A DNA stretch of 64,000 bases from Collinsella aerofaciens (GCF_028206795.1 NZ_JAQLFJ010000005.1:101525-165524); one strand, 5' to 3'; counted from the first letter of the stretch, positions 36,472-46,077 are shown. A program made the numbers and translations. Notes: generated from the letters alone by a model not told the origin.

Positions 36472-36504
36472 AATGTGACAAAGGGACTGTCCCTTTGTCA
36501 CATT
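36472..36504. repeat. 33-bp GTCCC palindrome, copy B
   Basis: Identical to 35056-35088 base for base; its last two bases overlap the stop codon of the exporter gene. Confidence 0.85.
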
Positions 36505-39500
36505 ATTCGGAGCGTAGGGCTTCCACAGGGTCTTTCTTGGATGCGCTGCGGGCCGGCAGCAGGCCGGCAACGACCGTCAGCAGCACCGAAATTGCAATGA
36601 GCACCAGCGCATCCTGCACGGGCAGGCTCATCAGATTGGGTACCTGTTTGGCAGTAAGCGCCCAGGCATTAACCGGAAAGCTCACGGCCACCACGACAAC
36701 AACAGCAAAGACGCCGGCAATGAGGCCCTCGATAAAGGTCTCGGCATTGAATACGTTGGCCACGTTACGCTTCGACGCGCCGATCGCACGCAGGATGCCA
36801 ATCTCCTTTTTGCGTTCCAGCACGCTGATGTAGGTGATGATGCCGATCATGATGGAGCTCACCACCAGGCTGATACTCACGAATGCGATGAGCACCAAGC
36901 TGATGGTGTTCACGATGTCGGTCACCGAACCCATGATGATGCCCATGTAGTCGGTGTACGAGATTGCCTGTTCATCGTGGCCAGAGGCTTTGACCTGCTT
37001 GTTGTACGCGTCGATGTGATCGAGCACGCGCTCCTTGGCCTCAAAGTCACGCGGGAAAATCTTGACCGAGATGGGGTCTGCCTCGTCCGCATAGCCCAAC
37101 GTGGTCAGATTGTTGTCGTAGGTGAGCTTCGACGCCTTCGCATAGCTCATCATGAGCGAGCTCAGGTCCTCGGCGTCCATGTTGAAGTGGATGGCATGAG
37201 CAAAGGCACTCGCATCCACGCGCATGGCGCTCGCCAGGTTAGCAAAACTCGAAGACATCTGCGTCGCCATCTGGTCCACAAGCCCTGCCGCGCCCGCCTT
37301 GAGCTGGGATGATACCGTCGACGCTATCTGCTCGCTGATTGCCTTCATCACCTGATCCATAGCCTGCTGCAGATACGGAGCCAGCTGCTTTTGCACATAG
37401 TCGCTCATCGCCTGCTGCAGACGCTCGGCCAGGGCATCGCCGCCGAGCGCTTTGAGCTGGGCCAGGATTTGCTGAGCTGTGTCATCATTCTCAAGATACG
37501 TCGAGAATGCGGCAGAGAGCTTTGACGCGTCCTTAAGATCTTCGGGCGACAGCGCCTTAAACTGATCAGACTGCAAAAAGCCCTCAAACAGCTGGTTGGC
37601 TAGTGTTCCCACCTGCTGCATTTGCTCGGGCGTGAGTTCCAGACCGTCAAAGATACCCGAGAAATCTGGGGTTGGCGCTTTTGCCATGATGTCGTTGAAG
37701 TCGATGTCCTTGCCAACGCCCGAAAGGTCAATGTCCAGCTCGGACAAGTCAAGACCCGACAGGTCCATACCGCCGGCCGCACCCGAAAGTGCAGACGTAT
37801 CGAACGAGAACGCGCTCTTGAGCGCCGCCTCGTCCACACTGAACATGCTGCCCAAATCAACTCCTTGTTTGGCCTCGCCCTGCAGTTCATCGAAAGACTT
37901 GCCCGTAAAGACATCCGTCTCGGGATGGGCAAGCTGTTCTTGCACAATCTGCGAATCGGCGGCGCGCTCCATAAGCTGGCGAGTCAGCGCATGCGTATAG
38001 GCAATGCCCGGGGACAACGCGCTCGCATTGGCTGTCTCGTTAGGTCGCACCACGCCCACAATGTGCACGTCGATACCGTCGGCAACCTTGGCTGCCATAA
38101 AGTCGGCGTCGCCAGACATGTCAGTCCACATGCCAGTCTCTTCGTTTTTGCGATAGGCATCGGCCGGCGACAACACCTTAAACGTGGTAGACAGTGCATC
38201 GTCGTAGGTAAAGTAGGCGCCGGTCTCGGGCGCTTCGACCCCACCGTCAGCCGCCATGGCGCTGTTAACCAGATCGTTGAGCTCATCGATATCCAGCGCA
38301 CCGATGCTGTAGAGCGTGTAATCGCCCACCGTGCCGCGGCTCGAAAGCACCATTACGGCTTCGTTGGCAGACGTGGGCCAATGACCGGCGACAACATCGT
38401 ACTGGCTGTCGAGCAGACTCTGGTCGTCAATCATCTCGTTAAAGACCGAGGTTCCCATGGATTCCATGCTCACCGTCGCCGCCGAGCTCGCGCCTCCGCT
38501 CATGGCCTCGGTCATGGCGTTGGGCACCAGCCGGACAGGCTTCTCATCGCCCTTGCCGGCACGATAGACAACCGGCGATATACCGTAGCCGTACTGAATG
38601 GCGTTGACCTCTTTATCGATGCCGTCGCCACCGGCATCGAGCCATGCCTTAAAGCTCGTCATATCGTTAGATTTAACACTTGCGAACATATCCTTTACGG
38701 CCGTGACCACGGGAATCTTATCGGTTCCCTGAGCCTTGCCGCCGGCGCCGTCGTCGGACGAATCCACGTTTTCAGGCGAGTCATCATCCGCAGCCCCCTG
38801 CCCGCCCATCATGGAAGACAGGTCGTAGTCCTGCTTGGAGATCGTAAGCGGGTAACTCGAGAGCGTATCCTCCTCGACCTTTTTGATGTAATTGTTCACG
38901 CCATTGGAGAGCGCCAGGATTGCCGCAATACCGATAATTCCAATCGAACCTGCAAAGGCCGTCATGGCCGTGCGACCCTTCTTGGTCATGAGGTTTCGGG
39001 CAGAAAGCCCCAACGCCGTCACAAAGCTCATCGAGGTTTTGCGCGTAGGCTTAGCCTCGCGACGCACGGCCTTTGCTACATCAAAGGGGTCGGAATCGTC
39101 GGTGATCTTGCCGTCCGCCAGGTTAACGATGCGCGTGGCGTACTGGTACGCCAGCTCGGGATTGTGCGTGACCATAATAACCAGACGGTCGCGCGCCACG
39201 TCCTTGAGCAGATCCATGACCTGTACGGATGTCGTTGAATCCAAAGCGCCGGTCGGCTCGTCTGCCAGCACAATCTCGGGATCATTAATCAGGGCGCGGG
39301 CGATGGCCACACGCTGCATCTGCCCGCCCGAAAGCTGGCTCGGGCGCTTGTTAACGTGCTCGCCCAGGCCGACTTTCTCCAACGCCTCGCGCGCACGCTG
39401 GCGACGCTCGGCATGCCCCACGCCCGTGAGCGTAAGCGCCAGCTCCACGTTTTCCAAAATGGTCTGATGCGGAATGAGGTTATAGCTCTGGAACACAAAG

Positions 39501-39757
39501 CCGATGCGGTTGTTGCGATAGGCATCCCAATCGCGATCGTGAAAGTCCTTGGTCGATATGCCGTCGATCAGCAAGTCACCAGAATCGAAATGATCGAGCC
39601 CACCGATAACGTTGAGCATCGTAGTTTTGCCCGAGCCCGAGGGACCCAGAATGGCCACGAACTCGTTATCGCGAAAAGACAGGCTTACGCTATCGAGCGC
39701 CACCTGCGTAAACGACTGCGTAACGTACCTTTTGCAAATACTCTTGAGCTCCAACAT
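36503..39757 (-). CDS. Fused MacB-type ABC exporter (ATPase + FtsX permease)
   Basis: A 1084-residue single-chain protein. The N-terminal ATPase (1-235) has GPSGSGKT, LSGGQMQR and ADEPTGALD. A first span (about 260-285) is followed by a very long extracytoplasmic region (about 290-900). This is rich in Leu/Asp/Ser helices that look coiled (QMQQVGTLANQLFEG...), with DLSGLDLSELDIDLSG-type near-repeats. Three FtsX C-terminal spans end the protein. MacB-class machines pump peptides or lipoproteins outward by mechanotransmission; the enlarged ectodomain is typical of Gram-positive Bce/FtsX-like variants. ATG 39757 is used; TTG 39766 is possible. Confidence 0.85.
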   Translation of the reverse strand: MLELKSICKRYVTQSFTQVALDSVSLSFRDNEFVAILGPSGSGKTTMLNVIGGLDHFDSGDLLIDGISTKDFHDRDWDAYRNNRIGFVFQSYNLIPHQTILENVELALTLTGVGHAERRQRAREALEKVGLGEHVNKRPSQLSGGQMQRVAIARALINDPEIVLADEPTGALDSTTSVQVMDLLKDVARDRLVIMVTHNPELAYQYATRIVNLADGKITDDSDPFDVAKAVRREAKPTRKTSMSFVTALGLSARNLMTKKGRTAMTAFAGSIGIIGIAAILALSNGVNNYIKKVEEDTLSSYPLTISKQDYDLSSMMGGQGAADDDSPENVDSSDDGAGGKAQGTDKIPVVTAVKDMFASVKSNDMTSFKAWLDAGGDGIDKEVNAIQYGYGISPVVYRAGKGDEKPVRLVPNAMTEAMSGGASSAATVSMESMGTSVFNEMIDDQSLLDSQYDVVAGHWPTSANEAVMVLSSRGTVGDYTLYSIGALDIDELNDLVNSAMAADGGVEAPETGAYFTYDDALSTTFKVLSPADAYRKNEETGMWTDMSGDADFMAAKVADGIDVHIVGVVRPNETANASALSPGIAYTHALTRQLMERAADSQIVQEQLAHPETDVFTGKSFDELQGEAKQGVDLGSMFSVDEAALKSAFSFDTSALSGAAGGMDLSGLDLSELDIDLSGVGKDIDFNDIMAKAPTPDFSGIFDGLELTPEQMQQVGTLANQLFEGFLQSDQFKALSPEDLKDASKLSAAFSTYLENDDTAQQILAQLKALGGDALAERLQQAMSDYVQKQLAPYLQQAMDQVMKAISEQIASTVSSQLKAGAAGLVDQMATQMSSSFANLASAMRVDASAFAHAIHFNMDAEDLSSLMMSYAKASKLTYDNNLTTLGYADEADPISVKIFPRDFEAKERVLDHIDAYNKQVKASGHDEQAISYTDYMGIIMGSVTDIVNTISLVLIAFVSISLVVSSIMIGIITYISVLERKKEIGILRAIGASKRNVANVFNAETFIEGLIAGVFAVVVVVAVSFPVNAWALTAKQVPNLMSLPVQDALVLIAISVLLTVVAGLLPARSASKKDPVEALRSE

Positions 39758-39902
39758 GGACGGCAACCTCTCCCACGCAGGCGCACTTGCCCGCTCTCCC
39801 CCGCCGTTCGTATTCGACGCGTTTGTCCTACTCTATCCCCATTTTTTGCCGGCGCCAGTGAGGAATGTAACGAAGCACGCCAAAAAACGAACGGGACGGC
39901 GC

Positions 39903-39932
39903 CTAAAAGAAGAGGCCCCGAGCGGGACCTCT
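39903..39932 (-). terminator. Terminator of the TlpA redox operon
   Basis: On the minus strand AGAGGTCCCGCTCGGGGCCTCT folds with AGAGG/CCTCT and CCC/GGG pairs, followed by TCTTTT. The remaining gap to 39757 holds no supported gene. Confidence 0.55.
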
Positions 39933-40011
39933 AAATGGTGGAGATTATCTTGAAAGGCAGCAGACTACTCCGCACAGCGGTGCACGATCATCGCCATGCT
40001 TTACGCGTTTT

Positions 40012-40983
40012 CTACTGCTCGCTATTCGCAATCGCCTGGTCGATAAGCTTGTCGAGCGCTGCGCGCTGCTCAGCGGAGCTGATGGCGCCCACGATGGGCT
40101 CCCCTACGATGTTGCCATTCTGATCGATGACATACGTCGTCGGGAACGAGAACAAATTTGACGTGAACTTACCGGCCTCGCTATCCGACTTGAACCAGAC
40201 GTTCTTATATGTCACGCCCTTCTTGCTCAGCACGTCCTTGGCATCTGCAATCTCGCCCTTGTTGCCATCGAGCGTAAAGGAATTGACGCCCACGACCTGG
40301 CCGCCCTTCTCGGCAAGCTCCTGATTCAGCTTCTCAAGATCGCCCAGCTCGCCCACGCACGGCTTGCAAGTAGTGAACCAGAAGTTCATGACGGTGACCT
40401 TGTTCTTAGAGAACAGCTCGTCGCTGTTCACGTCGTTGCCATCCAGGTCCTTGCCCGTAAAGCTGGGGAACTTCGTCGTCTCGCTCGAAGCATTGGCACC
40501 GGCCGTCATGCCAGCGGTCGAAGCGTCGACGCTCTCGCCTGCGCTCGGCGTGCTTCCACAGCCGGGGAACTCCTTCTCCAAGCTCTCGAGCTTGTCCTCG
40601 ATCTCCTTGATCTGCTGTGCACCGGTCTTGAGCGTCTTAAGCTCATCCGCCGTGAACTCATCCTTGGCGCCGTCGATGGTCTTGAGCAGAAAATCGCCGT
40701 AATTGCTGCCGTCCTCAATCATTGCCGAGTCTTTATTTGCCGCATTGAATACCTTTTCCCACAGCGCGTTATCACTCGAAAAAATCTCGTTCTCCTTCTG
40801 CATGAGCTTCGCATACAGCTCGGCGGCCTCGTCGGCATTGGCCGGCTTCTGCGCAGTGAGTTCTGCGATCTTAGGATCGGAGCTCGCAGATTCGCTCGCA
40901 TTGCCGCCGGGCGCCGAACATGCCACAAGGCACAAGGCCAGCACCGGCACCATAAACAGGGCCGCAATCTTAGAAAGCTTCAT
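40012..40983 (-). CDS. TlpA/ResA-like thioredoxin lipoprotein
   Basis: A 323-residue lipoprotein with lipobox LVAC at about residue 22. About residues 45-140 are helical (a four-helix cytochrome-c'-like or spacer domain). The C-terminal thioredoxin fold (about 180-320) has VMNFWFTTCKPCVGE, with CKPC active site, and the FPTTYVID cis-proline. It reduces or exchanges thiols outside the membrane. ATG 40983 is favoured over 40989 because GGAGG is then 7 bases away. It is the last gene of an operon with a polyferredoxin-like protein and a CXXC protein. Confidence 0.85.
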   Translation of the reverse strand: MKLSKIAALFMVPVLALCLVACSAPGGNASESASSDPKIAELTAQKPANADEAAELYAKLMQKENEIFSSDNALWEKVFNAANKDSAMIEDGSNYGDFLLKTIDGAKDEFTADELKTLKTGAQQIKEIEDKLESLEKEFPGCGSTPSAGESVDASTAGMTAGANASSETTKFPSFTGKDLDGNDVNSDELFSKNKVTVMNFWFTTCKPCVGELGDLEKLNQELAEKGGQVVGVNSFTLDGNKGEIADAKDVLSKKGVTYKNVWFKSDSEAGKFTSNLFSFPTTYVIDQNGNIVGEPIVGAISSAEQRAALDKLIDQAIANSEQ

Positions 40984-41012
40984 AGTCATTCCTCCGTTTT
41001 GTCGAAGCTTGT

Positions 41013-41915
41013 TTACTTTTTATCGGCAGTCAAGGGAAGCTTTTCCGCCGACACATCCAGGCCATAGCGATAGCTGATGGCATCGACGGGGCAGGCCCCG
41101 ATGCACTTTCCGCACCGGATACATTCGGCATGATTGGGCGCGCGGACCACATCAACGTCCATCTGACAAACCCTTGAACACTTGCCGCACGAGACGCATT
41201 TGCACGCGTCGATCTGAATCCCCAACAAGGACACCTTATTCATGAGCGCATAGAATGCGCCGAGCGGGCAAATCCATTTGCAGAAGGGGCGATAGAACAA
41301 AACGCTCAGCACTACCACGGCAATGAGAACGACAAGTTTCCAAGTAAAGAGCTGCCCCAGCGCAGATCGAATGCCGGCATTGGCAATGGCCAGCGGAATG
41401 GCGCCCTCGAGCACGCCCTGAGGACAGACGTACTTACAAAAGAACGGGTCGCCCATGCCCACGTCGTTAACCACCAGCACAGGCAGCACTACCACGGCAA
41501 ACAGCAGCACGACGTACTTGATGTACGTGAGCGGCTTGAGCTTTTTCGTGGAGAACTTTTTGCCGGGAATCTTGTGAAGCAGCTCCTGCAGCCAGCCAAA
41601 CGGGCACAGAAAGCCGCATACAAAGCGTCCCAGCAGCACGCCGAGCAAAATGAGCGTACCGGTAACATAGTAAGAAAAGTTGAACTTGGATGAACCTACT
41701 ACCGACTGGAACGACCCGATGGGGCACGCACCCGATGCCGCGGGGCACGAATAGCAGTTAAGCCCGGGTACGCAGACTGTTTTTCCCGCGCCCTGATAGA
41801 TGCCGCCCTTGGCAAAGTTTGGCAGATGAATGTTGGTGACGAGCGTCGCCGCCGCCTGAATGAATCCGCGAAATCGAGCCAAAACATGCGACGCAGTGTT
41901 TTCTCTTTTATCCAA
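41013..41915 (-). CDS. Membrane 4Fe-4S protein, NapH/YccM-like
   Basis: A 300-residue protein with about five spans. Two membrane-proximal clusters (FVCGFLCPFGWLQE and PFCKWICPLGAFYAL) match the NapH/CcoG/RdxA CxxxCP pattern, and two C-terminal ferredoxin motifs (CVSCGKCSRVC, CIRCGKCIGACP) follow. It should carry electrons across or along the membrane, probably to the neighbouring TlpA-like thiol protein. Start TTG 41915 overlaps the stop of the CXXC protein gene (coupled translation) with GGAG 10 bases upstream; the frame is open to 42002 but lacks a ribosome site there. Confidence 0.82.
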   Translation of the reverse strand: MDKRENTASHVLARFRGFIQAAATLVTNIHLPNFAKGGIYQGAGKTVCVPGLNCYSCPAASGACPIGSFQSVVGSSKFNFSYYVTGTLILLGVLLGRFVCGFLCPFGWLQELLHKIPGKKFSTKKLKPLTYIKYVVLLFAVVVLPVLVVNDVGMGDPFFCKYVCPQGVLEGAIPLAIANAGIRSALGQLFTWKLVVLIAVVVLSVLFYRPFCKWICPLGAFYALMNKVSLLGIQIDACKCVSCGKCSRVCQMDVDVVRAPNHAECIRCGKCIGACPVDAISYRYGLDVSAEKLPLTADKK

Positions 41916-42054
41916 TTCCGATACACTCCAAGCACAGCCTAATCGCTTTGGCCAGCACGGCATCTGCCTCGCCACGCATAACGCCAAAGCACACCATGGC
42001 AATTCCGACGATCAACAAAGCGACCTGTACCACGGGTTTTACCGCTTTGAACAA
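41908..42054 (-). CDS. CD1871A-family CXXC-motif small membrane protein
   Basis: A 48-residue protein: one span (VVQVALLIVGIAMVCFGV), then RGEADAVLAKAIRLCLECIGIG. The terminal KAI.LCLECIGIG is the CD1871A family signature, with CLEC as the dithiol. Start is TTG 42054, with AGGAG 8 bases upstream; GTG two codons earlier lacks spacing. The stop overlaps the next start by eight bases. The family is repeatedly found beside 4Fe-4S and redoxin genes, as here. Confidence 0.75.
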   Translation of the reverse strand: MFKAVKPVVQVALLIVGIAMVCFGVMRGEADAVLAKAIRLCLECIGIG

Positions 42055-42144
42055 CCTGACCACTCCTTTCGTTACGCGACCATTGGACCATATCGGCTAT
42101 AAAATCCGTGTTAAGCGCGATTTGAAATGTGCAAGGAGACTGTT

Positions 42145-42819
42145 ATGCGTATTTTGATCGTCGAGGACGAGCGGGCGCTGTGCGACGCAATCGCGCGCAG
42201 CTTGCGGAACTTGGCGTACAGTGTCGACTGCTGTCACGACGGACAGGAGGCGCTCGACCTACTGGACGTTGAGGCCTTCGACCTCGTGGTACTCGACCTC
42301 AACCTTCCCCGCATCGACGGCATGACCGTACTCAGGGAACTTAGGAAAACTGACTGCGAGACTAAGGTACTGATTCTGTCCGCACGTGGCGAAGTATCAG
42401 ATAAAGTCGCCGGACTCGATGCCGGCGCCAACGATTACCTCACCAAGCCGTTTCATCTGGACGAGCTTGCGGCAAGGATCCGCAGCCTCACCCTCAGACG
42501 CTTCGCACAAAGCGACATAGTATTAACCTGCGGAAAGCTCAGCTTTGACACCAAGGCGCGCATCGCTTCCGTGGACAGCGTGGCTTTATCTCTTACGCGC
42601 AAGGAAACGGGAATCTTGGAATACCTGATGCTTAATCAGGGGCGTCCGGTAAGTCAAGAGGAGCTTATCGAGCACGTTTGGGATAGCAGCGTGAACAGCT
42701 TTAGCAACGCAACCCGCGTTCACATCTCGTCACTCCGCAAAAAGCTACGCAGCGCTTTGGGATACGACCCGATTCGCAATCGGATTGGAGAGGGCTACGT
42801 TATGGAGGATAGCGAATGA
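42145..42819 (+). CDS. OmpR/PhoB-type response regulator
   Basis: A 224-residue regulator: receiver domain with ED/E near residue 8, phosphorylatable Asp in VVLDLNLP (about residue 51) and Lys in YLTKPF (about 101), then a winged-helix output (LTRKETGILEYLM, VHISSLRKKL). AAGGAG precedes ATG 42145. The kinase gene overlaps by four bases. It diverges from the redox operon across 90 bases, so that operon is a possible target. Confidence 0.9.
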   Translation: MRILIVEDERALCDAIARSLRNLAYSVDCCHDGQEALDLLDVEAFDLVVLDLNLPRIDGMTVLRELRKTDCETKVLILSARGEVSDKVAGLDAGANDYLTKPFHLDELAARIRSLTLRRFAQSDIVLTCGKLSFDTKARIASVDSVALSLTRKETGILEYLMLNQGRPVSQEELIEHVWDSSVNSFSNATRVHISSLRKKLRSALGYDPIRNRIGEGYVMEDSE

Positions 42820-43955
42820 AAAGGCTTTCGCTGCAATGGCGCATAACGATTATGACGGCACTGCTCACGTGTGCGGCATGCGTGCTGACGAACTGCCTGG
42901 TCGGCTATACGGGCATGCGCTACATGGATGCCATCGGCAGTAACATCTCGGCCTTTAAGGCAACCGGCGAAGATTCGCCCCAGGCGTTCGACCCAACGAA
43001 AGCGACCCCCGATGACAAGGTCACGATCGTCGTAAACGACGCACAAGAGTCTTTTGGCACGACAGCCTGGTGCATCACGGCTGGAGTCACACTCCTTGGC
43101 GGCGTGCTGGCATACTTTGTGAGCGGCCGTGCGCTCAAACCGCTACGAGCTTTTGCCGCCCAGGTTGAGCGTGTGCAGCCTGACAACCTAAGCGAAATCA
43201 GACTCAGTGAAGATGTGCCCACCGAGCTACAACGATGTAGCGCCTCTTTCAACGACATGATCGCCCGTCTTGGCGAAGGGTTCTCTGCACAGCGTCAGTT
43301 TACCGGCAACGCCGCACACGAGCTGCGCACCCCGCTCGCCCTTATGCAAGCACAGATTGAACTATTCATCTCCGAGCACTCCGGTTTGCAACCCGAAACA
43401 GCCGAGCTGCTCGGCCTGCTACAAGAACAAACCGAGCGCATGTCTCGAATGACCAAGGTATTACTCGAGATGAGTGAGCTCCGCAGCGTTCCTTGCGAGG
43501 ACGATGTTGAACTCGGTCCCTTGTCCGAAGAGGTCCTCACCGACCTTGCGCCACTTGCCGAGAATAAGGGCATAGCCCTCAATTGTGCTGGAGACGCTTT
43601 GACAATCGGAAGTGATACGCTCCTCTATCGGCTGGTGTTCAATCTGGTCGAAAACGCCATCCGTTACAGCCGCCCCGGCTCGACTGTCAACGTCTCCATC
43701 AGCGACAGCGACAGCCACGTGCTCCTGCGAGTCAAAGATGAGGGCCCGGGAATACCCAAACAGTACCGAGAGAGCATCTTCCAGCCGTTCTTTCGTCTAG
43801 ATAAATCCCGCAGCAGGGCATACGGCGGCGCAGGACTCGGGCTAGCGCTTGTTTGGGAGATTGCAGCCCTACACGGCGGCACGGTAGAGGTCGAAGCAAG
43901 TTCCGAGAACGGGACCACCATGCTCGTGACCCTCTCAAAGGGGGCCACCACGTGA
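42816..43955 (+). CDS. Sensor histidine kinase
   Basis: A 379-residue kinase with two spans (about residues 10-35 and 75-97) and a short extracellular loop. A HAMP-like linker is followed by HisKA with H in NAAHELRTPLALM (about 168) and HATPase_c (NLVENAIRYS, DEGPGIP, GAGLGLALV). Partner of the preceding response regulator by ATGA overlap. Confidence 0.9.
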   Translation: MKRLSLQWRITIMTALLTCAACVLTNCLVGYTGMRYMDAIGSNISAFKATGEDSPQAFDPTKATPDDKVTIVVNDAQESFGTTAWCITAGVTLLGGVLAYFVSGRALKPLRAFAAQVERVQPDNLSEIRLSEDVPTELQRCSASFNDMIARLGEGFSAQRQFTGNAAHELRTPLALMQAQIELFISEHSGLQPETAELLGLLQEQTERMSRMTKVLLEMSELRSVPCEDDVELGPLSEEVLTDLAPLAENKGIALNCAGDALTIGSDTLLYRLVFNLVENAIRYSRPGSTVNVSISDSDSHVLLRVKDEGPGIPKQYRESIFQPFFRLDKSRSRAYGGAGLGLALVWEIAALHGGTVEVEASSENGTTMLVTLSKGATT

Positions 43956-44456
43956 TCCGACTGTCCAGGGGTCCCACTCGGCATTGCGAAACGCGTCCCA
44001 AAACTTGGACATGAGAAATGGGAGGCAGTTCGCATCTGTGCCGAGGACGAAGTCCTGGCGGGAATTCAGGATGCGCAGAGGAAGCTTACGGCAGAAAACC
44101 CCGACAGAGTCGTGACCGTCGGCGGCAACTGTATGGCGTCGCTTGCCCTCTTCGATTACCTGCACGGGAAATACGAGAACGTTGGAATCGTCTGGATCTA
44201 TGCGCATCCGGATGTATCCACGCTGAATGATGGCTACCCCAACGCTCACGCCATGGTACTTGGCAACCTTTTGGAACAGGGTGCACCGCAACTCGTTTCG
44301 CGGATGCGGCATCCGGTGTTTAAGCCGAGCGATGTCCTGCATGTCGGGCTACAGCAGCTCCACGACTATCAGGAAGTTTGCTTAAACAAGCATAGGTGTT
44401 GCGGTTTTAGCCGATGTCCTCATGGAGGAAAACGACATGCTGGGTCTGTCTGATTA
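43956..44456 (+). pseudogene. Frameshifted arginase-family remnant
   Basis: Directly after the kinase stop, one frame reads GVPLGIAKRVPKLGHEKWEA, VVTVGGNCMASLALFDYLH and IVWIYAHPDVSTLNDG, matching the arginase/agmatinase core. The metal motif DAHAD is changed to YAHPD. Near 44390 a frameshift moves the match to GVAVLADVLMEENDMLGLSD and a stop. No start codon remains. Non-functional. Confidence 0.7.
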
Positions 44457-44489
44457 AAGTCCAACAGTTTCCATGAGGCATCTAGCACG

Positions 44490-44857
44490 GTAAAAGCTAA
44501 AGACCCGGGAGACCCCAAACTGTCAACCATCTTTACGGGTGCAAGGGAAACGGGCAAGACAGCCCCCTCTCGCTCCTATCCGAAACGGCGCTTGAACACG
44601 GCTGGATTGCAGCGAATGTCTCCGCCATGCCCGGCATGCTCGAAGATATCATCGAGCACACAAAGGAGGCCGCAGGCCGTTACCTCTCGCAGCCCCATAC
44701 ACGCGTGAGCGGAGTTCAAGTTGGGCAGCGGGGCGGTTTAGCGCGCCAATATAATCAAATCGTGCACTTCCATAGCCTCTCGTCTACGTGGTGTACCGTC
44801 GTCTCCCCTTTTATCAGAGTTGGGCGATTTCAGGCACCCGAGCTGAACTCAAATTGA
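44490..44857 (+). pseudogene. Frameshifted P-loop ATPase remnant
   Basis: DPKLSTIFTGARETGKTA (degenerate Walker A) in one frame, then LSETALEHGWIAANVSAMPG and EDIIEHTKEAAGRYL in another after a base change near 44562. It resembles the N-terminal part of the ATPase at 2231-3349 ([10 protein letters not shown]...GWAVVSDSA). No Walker B region remains. From 44858 to 44981 I see nothing. Confidence 0.6.
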
Positions 44858-44981
44858 ACTCAACGATGCCTTATCGGTCGAGGGCGTCCTAGCGAGAATA
44901 TACAGAGGCGCACATTTCGCAGGGAACCTCCCATTCGTTATCATATCGGGATGCTGTCAAGGCAGCGTCAATGCGTTCGAC

Positions 44982-45665
44982 CTACACCTTCTCGCTTTTC
45001 GAGGCCTCGTCTGCAGGACCATCGGAATCGATACGGAATCGATCGGCATACCATTCATCCGAAGCAATCACCTTATGGAGCATCTGGAGATGCAGGTCGA
45101 CATAGTGGCAGAACGCCTTGCCGCATTCCACGAGAGGCGCATTGTTTCTCTCGTTGGGCTCGGCTCCAAAATTAAACTCGACCTCATAGCCCTCCCCAGG
45201 CACACCCATGCTCGGCAGAACATCAATGGAGAAGTGGACGAATCCAGACGTCACCTTGTATACATCTTTTACCTTTGGATCGAACTTCTCGAGTAAGTCT
45301 TGAAGTCTTCCATCGGACATCTTCTCACCCGAGAAATCTTTCAGCTTGTTCACAGGCACACCTTGAAACACCTGCTTGAGAAAGTCATCCTGGTCTTCGG
45401 CGGCGAATAATGCGAATGTCCGCAGGCAGACTCCAACCTGTGCGCGGAGAAGCTGGGCGACGCAAACAAGATTCCTCGACTCGAGCATGGAGATGAATCC
45501 GTCTATCAGTCTCATCGCATACTCAGAGGAGGATGCCAGATATAGATCCCATTGGGTAAAGTCGCCGTTCATGAAGGGAATCACTGCATTGCGCTCGGCG
45601 ACTCTCAAGGCACTCAGGCTTTGTTCTATTTTCTCAGCTTCTTGTTTGAACTGTTCGCTATCCAA
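44982..45665 (-). CDS. Hypothetical helical protein
   Basis: A 227-residue cytoplasmic protein, mostly alpha-helical, with an N-terminal coiled-coil-like stretch (SEQFKQEAEKIEQSL) and RTFALFAAED, VTSGFVHFS and CHYVDLHLQMLHK further on. HEPN- or AbiV-like folds have similar composition, but I cannot assign a family. Lower GC than neighbours and flanked by debris, so probably acquired. Confidence 0.55.
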   Translation of the reverse strand: MDSEQFKQEAEKIEQSLSALRVAERNAVIPFMNGDFTQWDLYLASSSEYAMRLIDGFISMLESRNLVCVAQLLRAQVGVCLRTFALFAAEDQDDFLKQVFQGVPVNKLKDFSGEKMSDGRLQDLLEKFDPKVKDVYKVTSGFVHFSIDVLPSMGVPGEGYEVEFNFGAEPNERNNAPLVECGKAFCHYVDLHLQMLHKVIASDEWYADRFRIDSDGPADEASKSEKV

Positions 45666-46077
45666 AATGCCCCCAAATGCCGGCTTCTCAACAAATCAAA
45701 AAAGCAGGAGAGACAGAGATTAGGTTCCTGCTCCACTGAACCCGCGCTTCCAGTCGAGACACTCCTCCTCGAAGATCTCCCCAGAGTCCCGTCTCTCGCG
45801 CCCCTCACGGAACTGTCCATATCAGTGTAGCCAATCCAAGCACAGCCCCACCGCACGGCCCAGTCGCTTCCGGTCCTGCGTGGCCCCATGAAGGCGGAAG
45901 GGCGTGGTTGTCGTCATCGCGTTCCTTTCTCCTCATACCTTTTGGGCATGCGTCACGGGCCCCCGCGCGGCGCCGAGAGCGAATCGGCGCAGGCTTGGGG
46001 CCAGTTGCGTAGAGGTTGAGGTTCGGGTTTCGCCGGCTTACGCAGCTTGGCGGGCAGAGCGCCCGGGCTCGCTGCGC
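45666..46077. other. Gene-poor gap with one short ORF
   Basis: The only candidate is a 31-codon minus-strand ORF (45822-45917) with AAAGGAACGCG before its ATG, ending CLDWLH; after its stop the frame continues as a charged stretch with EECLDWKRGF, so this may be a broken gene. No repeats or RNA seen. Confidence 0.3.

Noticed and set aside
37622..39238. 538-codon plus-strand ORF
   Set aside because: Antisense to the MacB-type exporter; no motif or start signal.
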